Origin: an uncultured Oscillospiraceae bacterium
GTDB taxonomy: Bacteria > Bacillota > Clostridia > Oscillospirales > Oscillospiraceae
Assembly: GCA_934591895.1 (NCBI GenBank)
Contig: CAKTPP010000003.1
Location: 124,001-188,000 of the forward strand
Reading direction: 5' to 3'
DNA length: 64,000 nucleotides
The position numbers and the translations under genes are program-made. The notes below the pieces were generated by a model, which saw only the letters and a program-made list of their open reading frames with translations, did not search any database and had not been told where the DNA came from. Positions 8,454 through 18,029 of this stretch are shown in pieces. Each line of letters starts with the position of its first letter. Within the stretch, counting starts at the first letter, position 1.

Positions 8454-9335
8454 ATGCCGAAGATAACTGTTTTTACACCGACATATAATCGAGCTTATAT
8501 CTTGCCCAAGTGCTATGAAAGCCTGAATCATCAGACCTGCAAGAACTTCGAGTGGCTGATTATCGATGATGGCTCAACAGACCATACAAAAGAGCTTGTC
8601 GCAGAATGGCAGGAGCGCGAAAACGGATATCCCATTCGCTATATCTATAAAGAGAATGGCGGCCTGCACACAGGATATAACACCGCCATTGCAAATATGG
8701 AAACGGAACTGTCCGTATGTATCGACTCTGACGATTCTATGCCAGAGGATGCAATAGAGCGTATTCTCACTGGATGGCAAAAGGTAAAAGACAGTGGTGC
8801 GGCAGGGCTGGTTGGCTTGGATGTGGATCAGAATGGAAACCTGATTGGTAAAAGACTGCCGGACAGTGAACTGATCAACGCGGCATCCTTGCTTTGTGTT
8901 CCGGGTATGGGCGACAAAAAATATGTTGTGCGTAATGACTTGCTGCGTACCGTGGCTCCGATGCCTGTGTTTGCTGGCGAGAAAAACTTTAATCCACACT
9001 ACTTGATCATTAAGTTGTCCAAACAGTATCGGTTTCATCCTGTCAACCAGTGCTTTTGCTTGGTTGAATACCAGTCTGACGGCATGACGGCGAATATCTG
9101 GAAGCAATATGTCAATAGCCCGCACAGCTTTGCAGAGCTTCGGCGGGCGATTATGGATGTGCCGGGGCTGACTTGGCAGTATCGGATCAAGAATATCATT
9201 CACTACTGCTCCAGCAGCCAACTTGCGGGCAACAAAAACTATATCCGGGAATCCCCTAAAAAGCTGCTGACGGCGCTGTGTACACCAGCGGGATGGCTGC
9301 TGACGGGGTATATCAGGAGAAAGGCGGGACACTGA
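8454..9335 (+). CDS. Glycosyltransferase family 2 (GT-A fold)
   Basis: 293-residue family 2 glycosyltransferase. It begins KITVFTPTYNRAYILPKCYESL, with WLIIDDGSTDHT and the metal-binding ICIDSDD-like triad VCIDSDDSMP around residues 95-104. It would transfer a single sugar with inversion. ATG 8454 is preferred; a TTG at 8442 is in frame but sits right against the AAGGGA sequence, leaving no ribosome spacing. The AAGGGA-to-ATG gap is long (about 13 bp), so the start is moderately certain. It lies in the low-GC block. Confidence 0.88.
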   Translation: MPKITVFTPTYNRAYILPKCYESLNHQTCKNFEWLIIDDGSTDHTKELVAEWQERENGYPIRYIYKENGGLHTGYNTAIANMETELSVCIDSDDSMPEDAIERILTGWQKVKDSGAAGLVGLDVDQNGNLIGKRLPDSELINAASLLCVPGMGDKKYVVRNDLLRTVAPMPVFAGEKNFNPHYLIIKLSKQYRFHPVNQCFCLVEYQSDGMTANIWKQYVNSPHSFAELRRAIMDVPGLTWQYRIKNIIHYCSSSQLAGNKNYIRESPKKLLTALCTPAGWLLTGYIRRKAGH

Positions 9336-9336
9336 A

Positions 9337-10254
9337 ATGCAGCCTATGCACATCGTATATTCCAGTGATGATAACTACGCACAGCATATGGGCGCATCAA
9401 TTTACTCGCTGCTTTCTCATAATGCCGATTCAGAGATAGTCATTTATGTGATTGACAACGGTATTTCCTCTGATAGCAAAGAAAAGCTTCAGCAGATCGT
9501 TAGGCAATTCCCGCTTTCACAGCTTCAGTGGGTTGATTTTTCCAAGTGGAGTGAGAAATTGACGCTAAATATGGAGTGGCCTATTTCACTAAGTTCCTAT
9601 GGCCGTTTATTTATTGGAAGTATGCTTCCTGAGGATGTTTCCCGTTGCTTATATCTGGATTGTGACATGATCATCTGTGATTGTATAGATGAACTTTGGA
9701 ATAGGGATATGCGCGGATGTACCATTGCGGCTGTGCAGGATACGGTCAGCCGAGAAACAAAAGAAAGTATCGGTGCGCATTGTGGGGAAAAGTACTTTAA
9801 TGCGGGCCTTTTGCTGATCGATCTCAATAAATGGCGAAGCACCGATGTGGAGCAGGCGTGCCTTGATTTCATTGCACAGCACCAAGGGAGTGTTACACAC
9901 CATGATCAGGGTGTGTTGAATGGGCTTTTCCATCAGGACGTTTCTATCCTTCCGTTAAAATACAATGTTATGACGATCCATTACATAATGAGTTGTGCCA
10001 AAATCTTAAAGTACTTTCATGAAGAAAGCCCATTTTACAGTGAAGAAGAGATCGCACAGGCAAAAGCACATCCTGTTGTACTCCACTATACACCCAGCTT
10101 TACAAGTCGACCTTGGGTGCGGACTTGCCACCACCCACTGAAAAAGCTGTATTGGGATGCCGTGGAAAAGACGCCGTGGGCTGGAGCACAGCCAATAAAC
10201 GACACAAGCAAGTGGTATGTAAGGCTGATCAACTGGCGATATAGAACTTTTTGA
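9337..10254 (+). CDS. Glycosyltransferase family 8
   Basis: 305-residue family 8 retaining glycosyltransferase (LgtC/GspA-like). It opens IVYSSDDNYAQHMGASIYSLL, carries the metal-binding DxD in RCLYLDCDMIICD, has YFNAGLLLIDL and a C-terminal HYTPSFTSRPW element equivalent to the HFxGxxKPW region. The ATG lies one base after the previous stop, and a second ATG three codons on could also be used. It lies in the low-GC part of the locus and likely adds a hexose. Confidence 0.9.
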   Translation: MQPMHIVYSSDDNYAQHMGASIYSLLSHNADSEIVIYVIDNGISSDSKEKLQQIVRQFPLSQLQWVDFSKWSEKLTLNMEWPISLSSYGRLFIGSMLPEDVSRCLYLDCDMIICDCIDELWNRDMRGCTIAAVQDTVSRETKESIGAHCGEKYFNAGLLLIDLNKWRSTDVEQACLDFIAQHQGSVTHHDQGVLNGLFHQDVSILPLKYNVMTIHYIMSCAKILKYFHEESPFYSEEEIAQAKAHPVVLHYTPSFTSRPWVRTCHHPLKKLYWDAVEKTPWAGAQPINDTSKWYVRLINWRYRTF

Positions 10255-10270
10255 CTAGGAGAACATCTTT

Positions 10271-11256
10271 ATGGAGCGAGTAACTCTGCTTGACACATCT
10301 GTTGGAACAACAAATCTTGGCGATGAAATCATTATGCGTTGCTTCCGCGAAGAGATGCGGACTTTCTTGGAAAAGTATTTCGTCCTCACTGCTCCCACAC
10401 ATTTAAGGAGTTTCTCTGTGATGCAGAATGTTGGCCGCTTACCCGATTCTGCGGGCGAAATTTCCAATTCAAAATATAAGTTTGTCTGTGGAACTAATTT
10501 GCTTTCTCCCAATTTGCTCCACAGGAGCAACCAATGGGATTTGAGTTTGTTGACATGCAAACCTTTTAGGAATTCAGTCCTTGTGGGTGTAGGTGATACC
10601 GCCTTTTTGAATAGCGGCCTGTCAGGAGCATATACGAGGGCTATATATCAAAAAGTACTAAGCAAGGAGCATGTCCACAGTGTTCGCACAGAACAGGCAA
10701 AAGAGTCACTAAACAAGTTGGGGTTCAAGGCATTAAATACGGGATGCCTTACATTGTGGAAGCTTAATCCTGACTTTTGCGGCGATATTCATCGCAGGAA
10801 AGGTGAGGTGGCAGTAGTTTCACTAACAGACTACAACAGAGATCCGCAAAGAGATAGGATGTTGATTGATGTTGTTCGGAACAATTATTAGACTGTTTTC
10901 TTTATGCCGCAAGGCATTTACGATAGGGACTATTTGCTGTCGATTTATACAGGGGGGGCATAAATCAGTTGCCTCCATGCGTTGATAGCTACGAAGAATT
11001 ATTGAATTCTGACATTGAAATTGACTATATCGGGACGCGGTTTCATGGAGGCGTATTTGCAATGCGTCACAAAGCAAGGTGTATTATCATTACGCTGGAT
11101 GAGCGGATGACCGCTATGCAAAGCAGCGTTGCTAATAATTGCATTCCGAGAAGCAAACTCGATACAGAACTTGAAGAAAAAATCAATTCTGAATTTGATA
11201 CCAAGGTCAATGTGGATTTCTCGGCAATAGAAGAATGGAAAGCACAGTTTGATTAA
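10271..11256 (+). pseudogene. Polysaccharide pyruvyltransferase family gene, broken by a stop and a frameshift
   Basis: Two pieces of one polysaccharide pyruvyltransferase-like gene. The first piece runs from ATG 10271 (TAGGAG site upstream) to a TAG at 10889-10891. Its frame continues in clear coding sequence (TVFFMPQGIYDRDYLLS) up to a run of seven G at 10952-10958, where the conserved reading moves to another frame: NQLPPCVDSYEELL, then DYIGTRFHGGVFAMRHK, the family's hallmark near the C-terminus, ending at 11256. One nonsense codon plus one frameshift means two independent lesions, so decay is more likely than a single sequencing error. An intact paralogue lies at 13147-14244. Confidence 0.82.
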
Positions 11257-12450
11257 ATGAAAAAACGTATCCTTATCATTCATTTTAATATGGAGCTTGG
11301 CGGAGCAGAGAGCAGTTTGCTCGGTTTGCTTGACACGATAGACTACAGCAAGTACGCAGTGGACTTGTTCTTGTTAAGTCACTCTGGTGAGTTTATGCCG
11401 CTGATCAATGAGCATGTGAATCTGCTTCCAGAGAATTCAAGCTACAAGGCGCTCACGCAGCCAATCTCTGCTAATCTGCGTAACGGAAATATCGGAATCG
11501 CATTCGCGCGTTGTTATGCCAGAATGCGCTCGGCGTTGTCTCGTGGAGCTTTGCGTTTCCCACACAACTACAAGCAGTATTTTCATAAGTTGAGCATGCC
11601 GTATTTGCCCAACATCCCCGGAGAATATGATTTAGCAATAAGCTTCAACGATCCGCATTATATCATTGGAGAAAAGGTAAACGCGAAAGTCAAACTTGCA
11701 TGGTTCCATACCGATGCATCTCGTATCCAATTTTGCGACAACATAGAAAAAGAGATGTGGGGAATGTCCGACTATGCGATCAATGTCTCTGAAAATTGCA
11801 AAGCTGCTTTTGACAAAGCACATCCATATCTAAGTCGATTCCACTCGTTGTTGATCGAAAATATATTGTCGAAAGCATTTGTTCTAAAGCGTAGCGTGGC
11901 TTTTGATCCTTTAGCTGAAATTGGCTGTGGTGATAGTTTAATGCTGTTATCTGTCGGCCGCTTTTCGGAACAAAAAAATTTCGACAATGTGCCGGATATC
12001 TGCCGCCGTCTGGTGGCGGACGGCCTTGATGTGAAGTGGTATCTCATCGGCTACGGCGGCAGCGAGGCGCTGATCCGCCAGAAGATCCATGATGCCGGCA
12101 TGCAGGAGCGCGTCATCATCCTCGGCAAAAAGGACAACCCATACCCCTATATGCGCGCCTGTGATCTGTATGTGCAGCCGTCGCGCTACGAGGGCAAGGC
12201 CGTCACCGTGCGCGAGGCTCAGCTTCTCGGCAAGCCGGTCGTCATCACGGACTACGCTACCTCCGCCAGTCAGCTGGCCGACGGCGTGGACGGCGTGATC
12301 GTCCCGATGGACAATGCCGGCTGCGCCGCCGGAATTGCCGCGCTGCTGCGCGACCCGGAGCGGATGCAGCAGCTGTCGGAAAACTGCGCAAAGAGAGATT
12401 ATACAAACAGCGCGGAGGTCGAAAAGATCTACGCGCTGATGGAGGACTGA
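11257..12450 (+). CDS. Glycosyltransferase family 4, mosaic gene
   Basis: 397-residue GT-B glycosyltransferase. The acceptor half starts KRILIIHFNMELGGAESSLLGLL, and the donor half has MLLSVGRFSEQKNFDNV, LGKKDNPYPYMRACDLYVQPSRYEG and KAVTVREAQLLGKPVVITDY. The second gene of this type at 14241 has the same layout. The first 730 bp are AT-rich like the genes before it, while from about 11985 the codons switch abruptly to GC-rich third positions, exactly at the start of the conserved donor-domain. This looks like a recombinant gene. It starts directly at the end of the broken pyruvyltransferase. Confidence 0.9.
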   Translation: MKKRILIIHFNMELGGAESSLLGLLDTIDYSKYAVDLFLLSHSGEFMPLINEHVNLLPENSSYKALTQPISANLRNGNIGIAFARCYARMRSALSRGALRFPHNYKQYFHKLSMPYLPNIPGEYDLAISFNDPHYIIGEKVNAKVKLAWFHTDASRIQFCDNIEKEMWGMSDYAINVSENCKAAFDKAHPYLSRFHSLLIENILSKAFVLKRSVAFDPLAEIGCGDSLMLLSVGRFSEQKNFDNVPDICRRLVADGLDVKWYLIGYGGSEALIRQKIHDAGMQERVIILGKKDNPYPYMRACDLYVQPSRYEGKAVTVREAQLLGKPVVITDYATSASQLADGVDGVIVPMDNAGCAAGIAALLRDPERMQQLSENCAKRDYTNSAEVEKIYALMED

Positions 12451-12454
12451 CCCC

Positions 12455-13150
12455 ATGATCCCCAAGATCATTCACTACTGCTGGTTTGGCCGCGGCGAAA
12501 AGCCGGAGCTTGCCAAGAAGTGCATCGCCAGTTGGCGCCGATTCTGCCCGGATTTTGAGATCCGCGAGTGGAATGAGGACAACTGTGATTATCTCGCCAT
12601 GCCCTTCATGGCGGAGGCGTATGCCGCGAAGAAGTACGCCTTCGTGTCCGACGTCATGCGCCTGATCGTGCTGGAGCAGTACGGCGGCGTGTACTTCGAC
12701 ACCGACGTGGAGGTGCTGCGGGACATTTCGCCGCTGCTGGATGACGAAGGATTCATTGGGTTCGAAAATGCCCAGCATGTCAACAGCGGTCAGGTCGTGG
12801 CCGCTGAGGCGCATCACCCGGTGATTCAGGCGATGATCGAGGAATATAAAAAGCTGCACTTCACCAATGCGGACGGAAGTGCGACGCCCGTGGGCTGTCC
12901 GCGGCTGAACACGGATGTGATGGAACGCTTCGGCCTTGTGCGCAACGGGCAGGAGCAGCTGGTCGCCGGGATCCATGTCTATCCGGCGGACTACTTCAAC
13001 CCGCTGGACAGCGTAACGGGCAAGCTGACAAAAACGGAGAACACCTACTCGATCCACTGGTATTCCATGAGCTGGCTGCCGCAGCACAAACAGATGCGGG
13101 CGCGAGTGGGGCGGATCATAAGGAGACTTACGAAAAAGGTCAAGCTATGA
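12455..13150 (+). CDS. GT32-like glycosyltransferase (DXD sugar-binding domain)
   Basis: 231-residue capsular-polysaccharide transferase of the Gly_transf_sug/GT32 type. It starts IPKIIHYCWFGRGEKPE, has a conserved WNEDNCDY segment and the metal-binding GGVYFDTDVEVLRD at about residues 72-85, and ends in a short IHWYSMSWLP block. A GGAGG ribosome site lies about 10 bp upstream within the end of the previous gene. It overlaps the next gene by 4 bp. Composition is GC-rich, matching the 3' half of the previous gene. Confidence 0.9.
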   Translation: MIPKIIHYCWFGRGEKPELAKKCIASWRRFCPDFEIREWNEDNCDYLAMPFMAEAYAAKKYAFVSDVMRLIVLEQYGGVYFDTDVEVLRDISPLLDDEGFIGFENAQHVNSGQVVAAEAHHPVIQAMIEEYKKLHFTNADGSATPVGCPRLNTDVMERFGLVRNGQEQLVAGIHVYPADYFNPLDSVTGKLTKTENTYSIHWYSMSWLPQHKQMRARVGRIIRRLTKKVKL

Positions 13151-14244
13151 AAATATGTACGATCACCTGTCACGATGTGTATAATGCCGGAGCGTCATTG
13201 CAGGCCTATGCGCTGCAGACGTATTTGAAATCGCTCGGCCACGACGTGAGAATCATCGACTACAAGCCGGATTATCTGTCACAGCATTACCGGCTGGACG
13301 TTGTTGCAAACCCAAAATATGACAAGCCGCTCCTGAAGCAGGCGTATCTGCTGGCGAAGCTGCCGGGACGGCTGCGTTTGCTGTCGCGCAAAGAAGCATT
13401 TGACCGCTTTACGGCTGCGCACCTTGACCTGACCGCGCGCTATGCCTCCAACGAAGAGCTGAAGGCCAATCCTCCCGTGGCGGACGTTTTCTTCGCCGGG
13501 AGCGACCAGATCTGGAATCCGCTGTTTCCCAACGGAAAAGACCCCGCGTTTTATCTGGACTTTGTGCAGCGCGGCACGCGCGCTGCTTACGCAGCCAGTT
13601 TCTCCGTGGATGATTTTCCGGAGGCGCTGCGTGCTGTCACGGCGGGGTATTTGAAGCGCTTTGGTTATGTTGCGGTTCGGGAAAAATCCGGTCTTGCGAT
13701 TTTGCACTCGCTTGGTGTTGAAGATGCCGTATCGGTTCTCGACCCTGTGTTTCTGCTTGACCGGGCGCAGTGGGAGACCATGGCCGTGCGGCCGGAACAC
13801 TGCGATGCGCCGTATCTTCTGGTGTATGCCTTTGATAACGACGCCACGATCCGGGGGCTGGCTGAGCGGATCGCCGCCGAGCGCGGCCTGCGGATCTATT
13901 CGGTATTTGACCTTCCGTATGCCGAGCGCTGCTTCGCGCTTGATGGGCCGGAGGTGTTTTTGGGCTTGATACAGAATGCGGCCTTTGTGCTGTCGAACTC
14001 TTTTCACGCCACGGCGTTTTCGGTTATCTTCGAACGGGAGTTCGCGGTCGTAGAGCGCACGGAGCAGCTCAATTCGCGGATGCGGGACTTCACTGCGCTG
14101 CTCGGCCTACCTGAGCGCATGGTGACAGCGGAGCGCGCCCTTCCGCCGGATGTGGACTGGGCGGTTGTGCGCTGCCGCCTGACGGCTGAGATCGATAAGT
14201 CGAAGGCGTATATTGATAAAGTGCTGAGGGATGGGGAGCGATGA
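13147..14244 (+). CDS. Polysaccharide pyruvyltransferase family protein
   Basis: 365-residue member of the polysaccharide pyruvyltransferase family, which adds pyruvate ketals from PEP to sugars of surface polymers. ICTITCHDVYNAGASLQAYAL is the N-terminal signature, FFAGSDQIWNP is the central one and LSNSFHATAFSVIF is the conserved histidine region near the C-terminus. Length is normal. It is coupled by ATGA overlaps on both sides. With the gene at 10271 broken, this is the only intact pyruvyltransferase in view. Confidence 0.9.
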   Translation: MKICTITCHDVYNAGASLQAYALQTYLKSLGHDVRIIDYKPDYLSQHYRLDVVANPKYDKPLLKQAYLLAKLPGRLRLLSRKEAFDRFTAAHLDLTARYASNEELKANPPVADVFFAGSDQIWNPLFPNGKDPAFYLDFVQRGTRAAYAASFSVDDFPEALRAVTAGYLKRFGYVAVREKSGLAILHSLGVEDAVSVLDPVFLLDRAQWETMAVRPEHCDAPYLLVYAFDNDATIRGLAERIAAERGLRIYSVFDLPYAERCFALDGPEVFLGLIQNAAFVLSNSFHATAFSVIFEREFAVVERTEQLNSRMRDFTALLGLPERMVTAERALPPDVDWAVVRCRLTAEIDKSKAYIDKVLRDGER

Positions 14245-15422
14245 AGAAGCGCATTTTGTTTGTGATTAATTCCATGGGTTGTGGTGGCGCAGAAAAAAGT
14301 CTGCTGTCGCTGCTCACTCTGCTCGATTTTGAAAAATATGATGTGACACTGCAAATGCTTCGCCGCGGTGGTATGTTTGAGCAATTGCTGCCGCCTGAGG
14401 TTCACGTTCGAAAAGAATTGGACTATACGGCTTTTTGCAGCCAGAGTATGGCGAAGCAACTGCTCTCGTTTGATTTTAGACGTCTTGCAGCCAGAGTACA
14501 GACAAGTATATTTCTGCGCCGGAACGTAAAAGCAGGGCGTCCGCTGCATGATGCGCAGGCTTACTGGAAGTATTCGGGAGCGGCGTTTGACCCACTGTCG
14601 GAACTGTATGATGTAGCTGTTGCATGGGGGCAAGGGACGCCGACACATTTTGTAGCAGAAAAAGTGAAGGCAAAGAAAAAGCTTGCGTGGGTTAATGCAG
14701 ATTATGAAAAGGTTGGTCATAATAAAGAGTTTGACCGAGCATATTATGCGGCGTTTGAAAAAATTGTTTGTGTTTCGGATAAACTCTGTCAGACATTACG
14801 AACAGTCTTTCCAGAGTATGCAACAAAAATGGAAACAATTTATGATATTAATAATGCCGCAATGATTACTTCTATGGCTAATCAACCCTGCGATTTGCCG
14901 AGGCATCATAATTTGACGCTGGTTACGGTGGGGCGCCTTGTGCCACAGAAAGGTTACGATATTGCTGCAAAAGCCGCATGGCTGCTGAAGAAACGTGACA
15001 TCAAGTTCCACTGGTATATTGTCGGTGACGGAGATAGAAGCGCTATTGAAAAGGACATTGCTCGATATGAGATTGGTGATTGCTTTACGCTGTTGGGCGC
15101 GAAAGAGAATCCCTATCCCTATATGAAAGCAGCAGATATCTATGTCCAGACCTCTAAATTTGAAGGTTATTGCCTGACCCTCGCGGAAGCACGTATGCTG
15201 AATATTCCTTGTGTGACTACGAACTTTGATGTGGTGTATGCGCAGATGATCAACGGCGAAAATGGCCTTGTGGTCGAAATGAATGCGGAGGCCGTTGCGG
15301 ATGGGATTACTCGCTTGGCGATGGATTCTGAGCTATATCAGCACATTAAACGCTTTCAAGAGCGGGAGAAAAAAGGCAATGTAGAAGAAATAGAGAAGTT
15401 TTATGCATTGGTGGAGAAATGA
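14241..15422 (+). CDS. Glycosyltransferase family 4
   Basis: 393-residue GT-B enzyme, a paralogue of the gene at 11257. It starts KRILFVINSMGCGGAEKSLLSLL, has a donor domain with LVTVGRLVPQKGYDIAAKA, LGAKENPYPYMKAADIYVQ and KFEGYCLTLAEARMLNIP. Composition drops again within the first codons, opening the second AT-rich block of the locus that lasts to about 17715. It overlaps the previous gene by 4 bp. Confidence 0.9.
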   Translation: MKKRILFVINSMGCGGAEKSLLSLLTLLDFEKYDVTLQMLRRGGMFEQLLPPEVHVRKELDYTAFCSQSMAKQLLSFDFRRLAARVQTSIFLRRNVKAGRPLHDAQAYWKYSGAAFDPLSELYDVAVAWGQGTPTHFVAEKVKAKKKLAWVNADYEKVGHNKEFDRAYYAAFEKIVCVSDKLCQTLRTVFPEYATKMETIYDINNAAMITSMANQPCDLPRHHNLTLVTVGRLVPQKGYDIAAKAAWLLKKRDIKFHWYIVGDGDRSAIEKDIARYEIGDCFTLLGAKENPYPYMKAADIYVQTSKFEGYCLTLAEARMLNIPCVTTNFDVVYAQMINGENGLVVEMNAEAVADGITRLAMDSELYQHIKRFQEREKKGNVEEIEKFYALVEK

Positions 15423-15423
15423 T

Positions 15424-16467
15424 ATGGGCAGAAATCGAGTGTGTTATTTTGACGTTCTCCGTGTTGTATCTATCTTTTTCGTAATCGTCGTTCATGTTAC
15501 GAGCGCGGGGATGAAACTCTGCGCACCTGTGACTGCTGTTTGGCGTGTGAATTGGTTGGTCAATAGTATTTCTCGATGGGCGGTTCCAGTGTTCTTTATG
15601 GTCAGTGGAGCGCTGTTCCTTGAGCCAAGTAGGGAACTAACACTAAAGAAACTGTATAAGAAAAACATCCTACGTATCGTTGTTTGCATCATCGTATGGG
15701 GATTTCTTTACTCGTTACTGGATCAATACATTTATGGAACGCTTTCCGCTAAAAGCGCTCTGGTTGCCGTGTATGGAATCGTTACCGGGAATACTGGCTA
15801 TCACCTGTGGTTTCTTTATACGCTACTTATGCTTTACATTGCTGTACCCCTTTTTCGGTTAATCACTGGCAACGCATCAAAGAGGCAATTGGAGTATGCT
15901 TTGGCTATGTGGGGAATGTTTTCACTGCTGATGGGTCAAATCAATTGCTTCGCATCCGATATGGGGCTTGGCACAGATTTTTTGCCGTTTTCTCCGTTTG
16001 TAATAACGGGATACGGTGGCTATTTCCTGCTTGGGTATTATTTGAAGTCATATCCGTTACACGGGAATGTAAAGAAAGCTGGCTATATTCTGGCGGCTGT
16101 GTCAGTGTGCGTCATCATCTTTGGAAAAATGCTTCTTTTTTTCGTCTTTGAAAAGGAAACGGCTGCTTTTGAATTGCCATTAGGTGTTTTTTCGTGCTTG
16201 CTTGCAGTGGTGATATTCACAATAGCACAGAATCTTCGAATTTCAGACAGCGCTTCACGGATATTGGAGTTCTTGGGACAGCGCGTGTTTGGAATTTACT
16301 TAACGCATGTATTTTTTGTTTCTCTGGTCTATCATATTTGGAATGTAAAGCCTGACTATTGTCAGCCTGTGCTGGCGGTCTTCATTTCTTCTGTCGGTAT
16401 CTTTGGGGCATCACTTTTCGTCTCGTGGATACTGTCAAAAATCCCGCTGCTGCGGAGGCTAGTATAG
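15424..16467 (+). CDS. Acyltransferase 3 family membrane protein
   Basis: 347-residue O-acyltransferase-like integral membrane protein. It begins GRNRVCYFDVLRVVSIFFVIVVHV with the catalytic-region histidine in the first helix, and has AVPVFFMVSGALFLEP and a GYHLWFLYTLLMLYI stretch. About ten helices are visible. ATG 15424 is preferred because GGTGGAG lies at the right distance upstream; a start at 15403 would lie inside the previous gene. It would acylate sugars of the polymer, probably during or after flipping. Confidence 0.88.
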   Translation: MGRNRVCYFDVLRVVSIFFVIVVHVTSAGMKLCAPVTAVWRVNWLVNSISRWAVPVFFMVSGALFLEPSRELTLKKLYKKNILRIVVCIIVWGFLYSLLDQYIYGTLSAKSALVAVYGIVTGNTGYHLWFLYTLLMLYIAVPLFRLITGNASKRQLEYALAMWGMFSLLMGQINCFASDMGLGTDFLPFSPFVITGYGGYFLLGYYLKSYPLHGNVKKAGYILAAVSVCVIIFGKMLLFFVFEKETAAFELPLGVFSCLLAVVIFTIAQNLRISDSASRILEFLGQRVFGIYLTHVFFVSLVYHIWNVKPDYCQPVLAVFISSVGIFGASLFVSWILSKIPLLRRLV

Positions 16468-16470
16468 ACT

Positions 16471-18024
16471 ATGAGTATGTCAAACGCAAAGAAAAGCGTG
16501 TACAATATGATTACAAGCATTTTAGGGCAGGTAATTACGATTGCTATGGGGATAGTAATACCTCGGCTTGTGCTTGTTAATCTGGGGTCGGAAAACAATG
16601 GACTGCTTAGCTCGATAACTCAGGTCTTAGGGTACGCCAGCCTTTTAGAAGCAGGCGTTGGTTTGGCTTCATTGCAAGCGCTCTATAAACCGATTGCAGA
16701 AGAAGATAAGCCTACTGTTAATGCTATTATGTCTGCAACCAATCTATATTACAGACGTACTGGTATTGCCTATCTTCTGCTCGTGCTTTTTTTGTCAGCA
16801 CTTTACCCAATCATAATTAAAACAACTATACCCTATAAGACAGTAGCGCTTGTCGTGCTTATCAGTGGTTTGCCCGGTGTGGTGAACTATTATTTTCAGG
16901 GCAAGTACAAAATTCTATTGCAAGCAGAAGGCAAAACCTACATCATTACGAACCTTACAACGCTTATCGGCATTGTTACAAGTATTGGGAAAATCCTGCT
17001 GCTACAGTTTGGGTTCGGAGTTGTTGCCGTCCAGACTATGTATTTAGTACTCAGCTTGGTTCAGATGTTGTATATTTCATACTACATAAAAAAGAACTAT
17101 TCATGGATGGATTTAACAGCTGCGCCCGCTTACGACAGGCTTTCCCAAAGAAATTCTGTATTGGCGCATCAGCTTTCTGGGACGGTATTCAGCAGTACAG
17201 ATGCTTTCGTGCTATCTATTTTTTGCGGACTAAGCGTAGTAAGTGTATACTCCATGTATGCACTGCTTTTTGGAATGGTTGGAACGCTTCTTTCTAATAT
17301 TGCTGGGAGCATTACATTTGTGCTGGGACAAGAAATGGGGCGCAATCAGAAAAAGTATCGGAAATTGCAGGATGGCTTCGAGTTAGTCTATATATCGCTG
17401 TCTTTTTCATTGATTTTTGTAGCAAGCGTGTACATTTTGCCGTTTTTGAGATTATATACTGGTGGAGTTAATGACATAAATTATATTGACCCAGCATTGG
17501 TAATTCTATTTGCAACAGTTGCTTTGCTAGAGAACAGCAGATTGTCCTCAGCAAAAGCAATACACGTAGCTGGACATTTCAGGCAGACGCAATGGCATGC
17601 TTGGACTGAAATGATAGTAAATATCGTAGTATCACTGATAGGTGTTCTCAAATGGGGTATTTATGGCGTTTTGATTGGTACAATCGCGGCCTTGTTATTC
17701 AGAGCGAATGCAATGATCATCTACGCCAACAAAAAAATCCTGCACCGCAGCCCGTGGAAGACTTACCGCCGCTGGCTGGTCAATCTGGCGCTGTTCATTG
17801 CGGTAACAGTGCTGTCAAAGCCGCTGTTTGCCCACATTGCACTGGATACCTACCCGCGCATTATTCTGTGGGCAGCGATTACCTGTGTGATTGTGATTCC
17901 GCTGTTTTTCGCAGTTGCATCACTGTTTGACAGGGAGACCTATCGCTATGCCAAGGAATTATTCGCTCCGTATTGGAAGAAAGTAAAGATGAAGCTGACA
18001 GGACGTGTAGACGCTCAGGGGTGA
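16471..18024 (+). CDS. Wzx-type polysaccharide flippase, mosaic 3' end
   Basis: 517-residue membrane protein of the MOP exporter superfamily that flips undecaprenyl-linked repeat units across the membrane. It begins KKSVYNMITSILGQVITIAMGIVIPRLV, and has around 12-14 hydrophobic segments with a SATNLYYRRTG loop and QEMGRNQKKYRKL. Together with the EpsG-like protein it completes a Wzx/Wzy pathway. AT-rich codons run to about 17715, then switch to GC-rich for the last 100 residues, similar to the change in the gene at 11257. The next gene begins 5 bp after the stop. Confidence 0.9.
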   Translation: MSMSNAKKSVYNMITSILGQVITIAMGIVIPRLVLVNLGSENNGLLSSITQVLGYASLLEAGVGLASLQALYKPIAEEDKPTVNAIMSATNLYYRRTGIAYLLLVLFLSALYPIIIKTTIPYKTVALVVLISGLPGVVNYYFQGKYKILLQAEGKTYIITNLTTLIGIVTSIGKILLLQFGFGVVAVQTMYLVLSLVQMLYISYYIKKNYSWMDLTAAPAYDRLSQRNSVLAHQLSGTVFSSTDAFVLSIFCGLSVVSVYSMYALLFGMVGTLLSNIAGSITFVLGQEMGRNQKKYRKLQDGFELVYISLSFSLIFVASVYILPFLRLYTGGVNDINYIDPALVILFATVALLENSRLSSAKAIHVAGHFRQTQWHAWTEMIVNIVVSLIGVLKWGIYGVLIGTIAALLFRANAMIIYANKKILHRSPWKTYRRWLVNLALFIAVTVLSKPLFAHIALDTYPRIILWAAITCVIVIPLFFAVASLFDRETYRYAKELFAPYWKKVKMKLTGRVDAQG

Positions 18025-18029
18025 CACAA

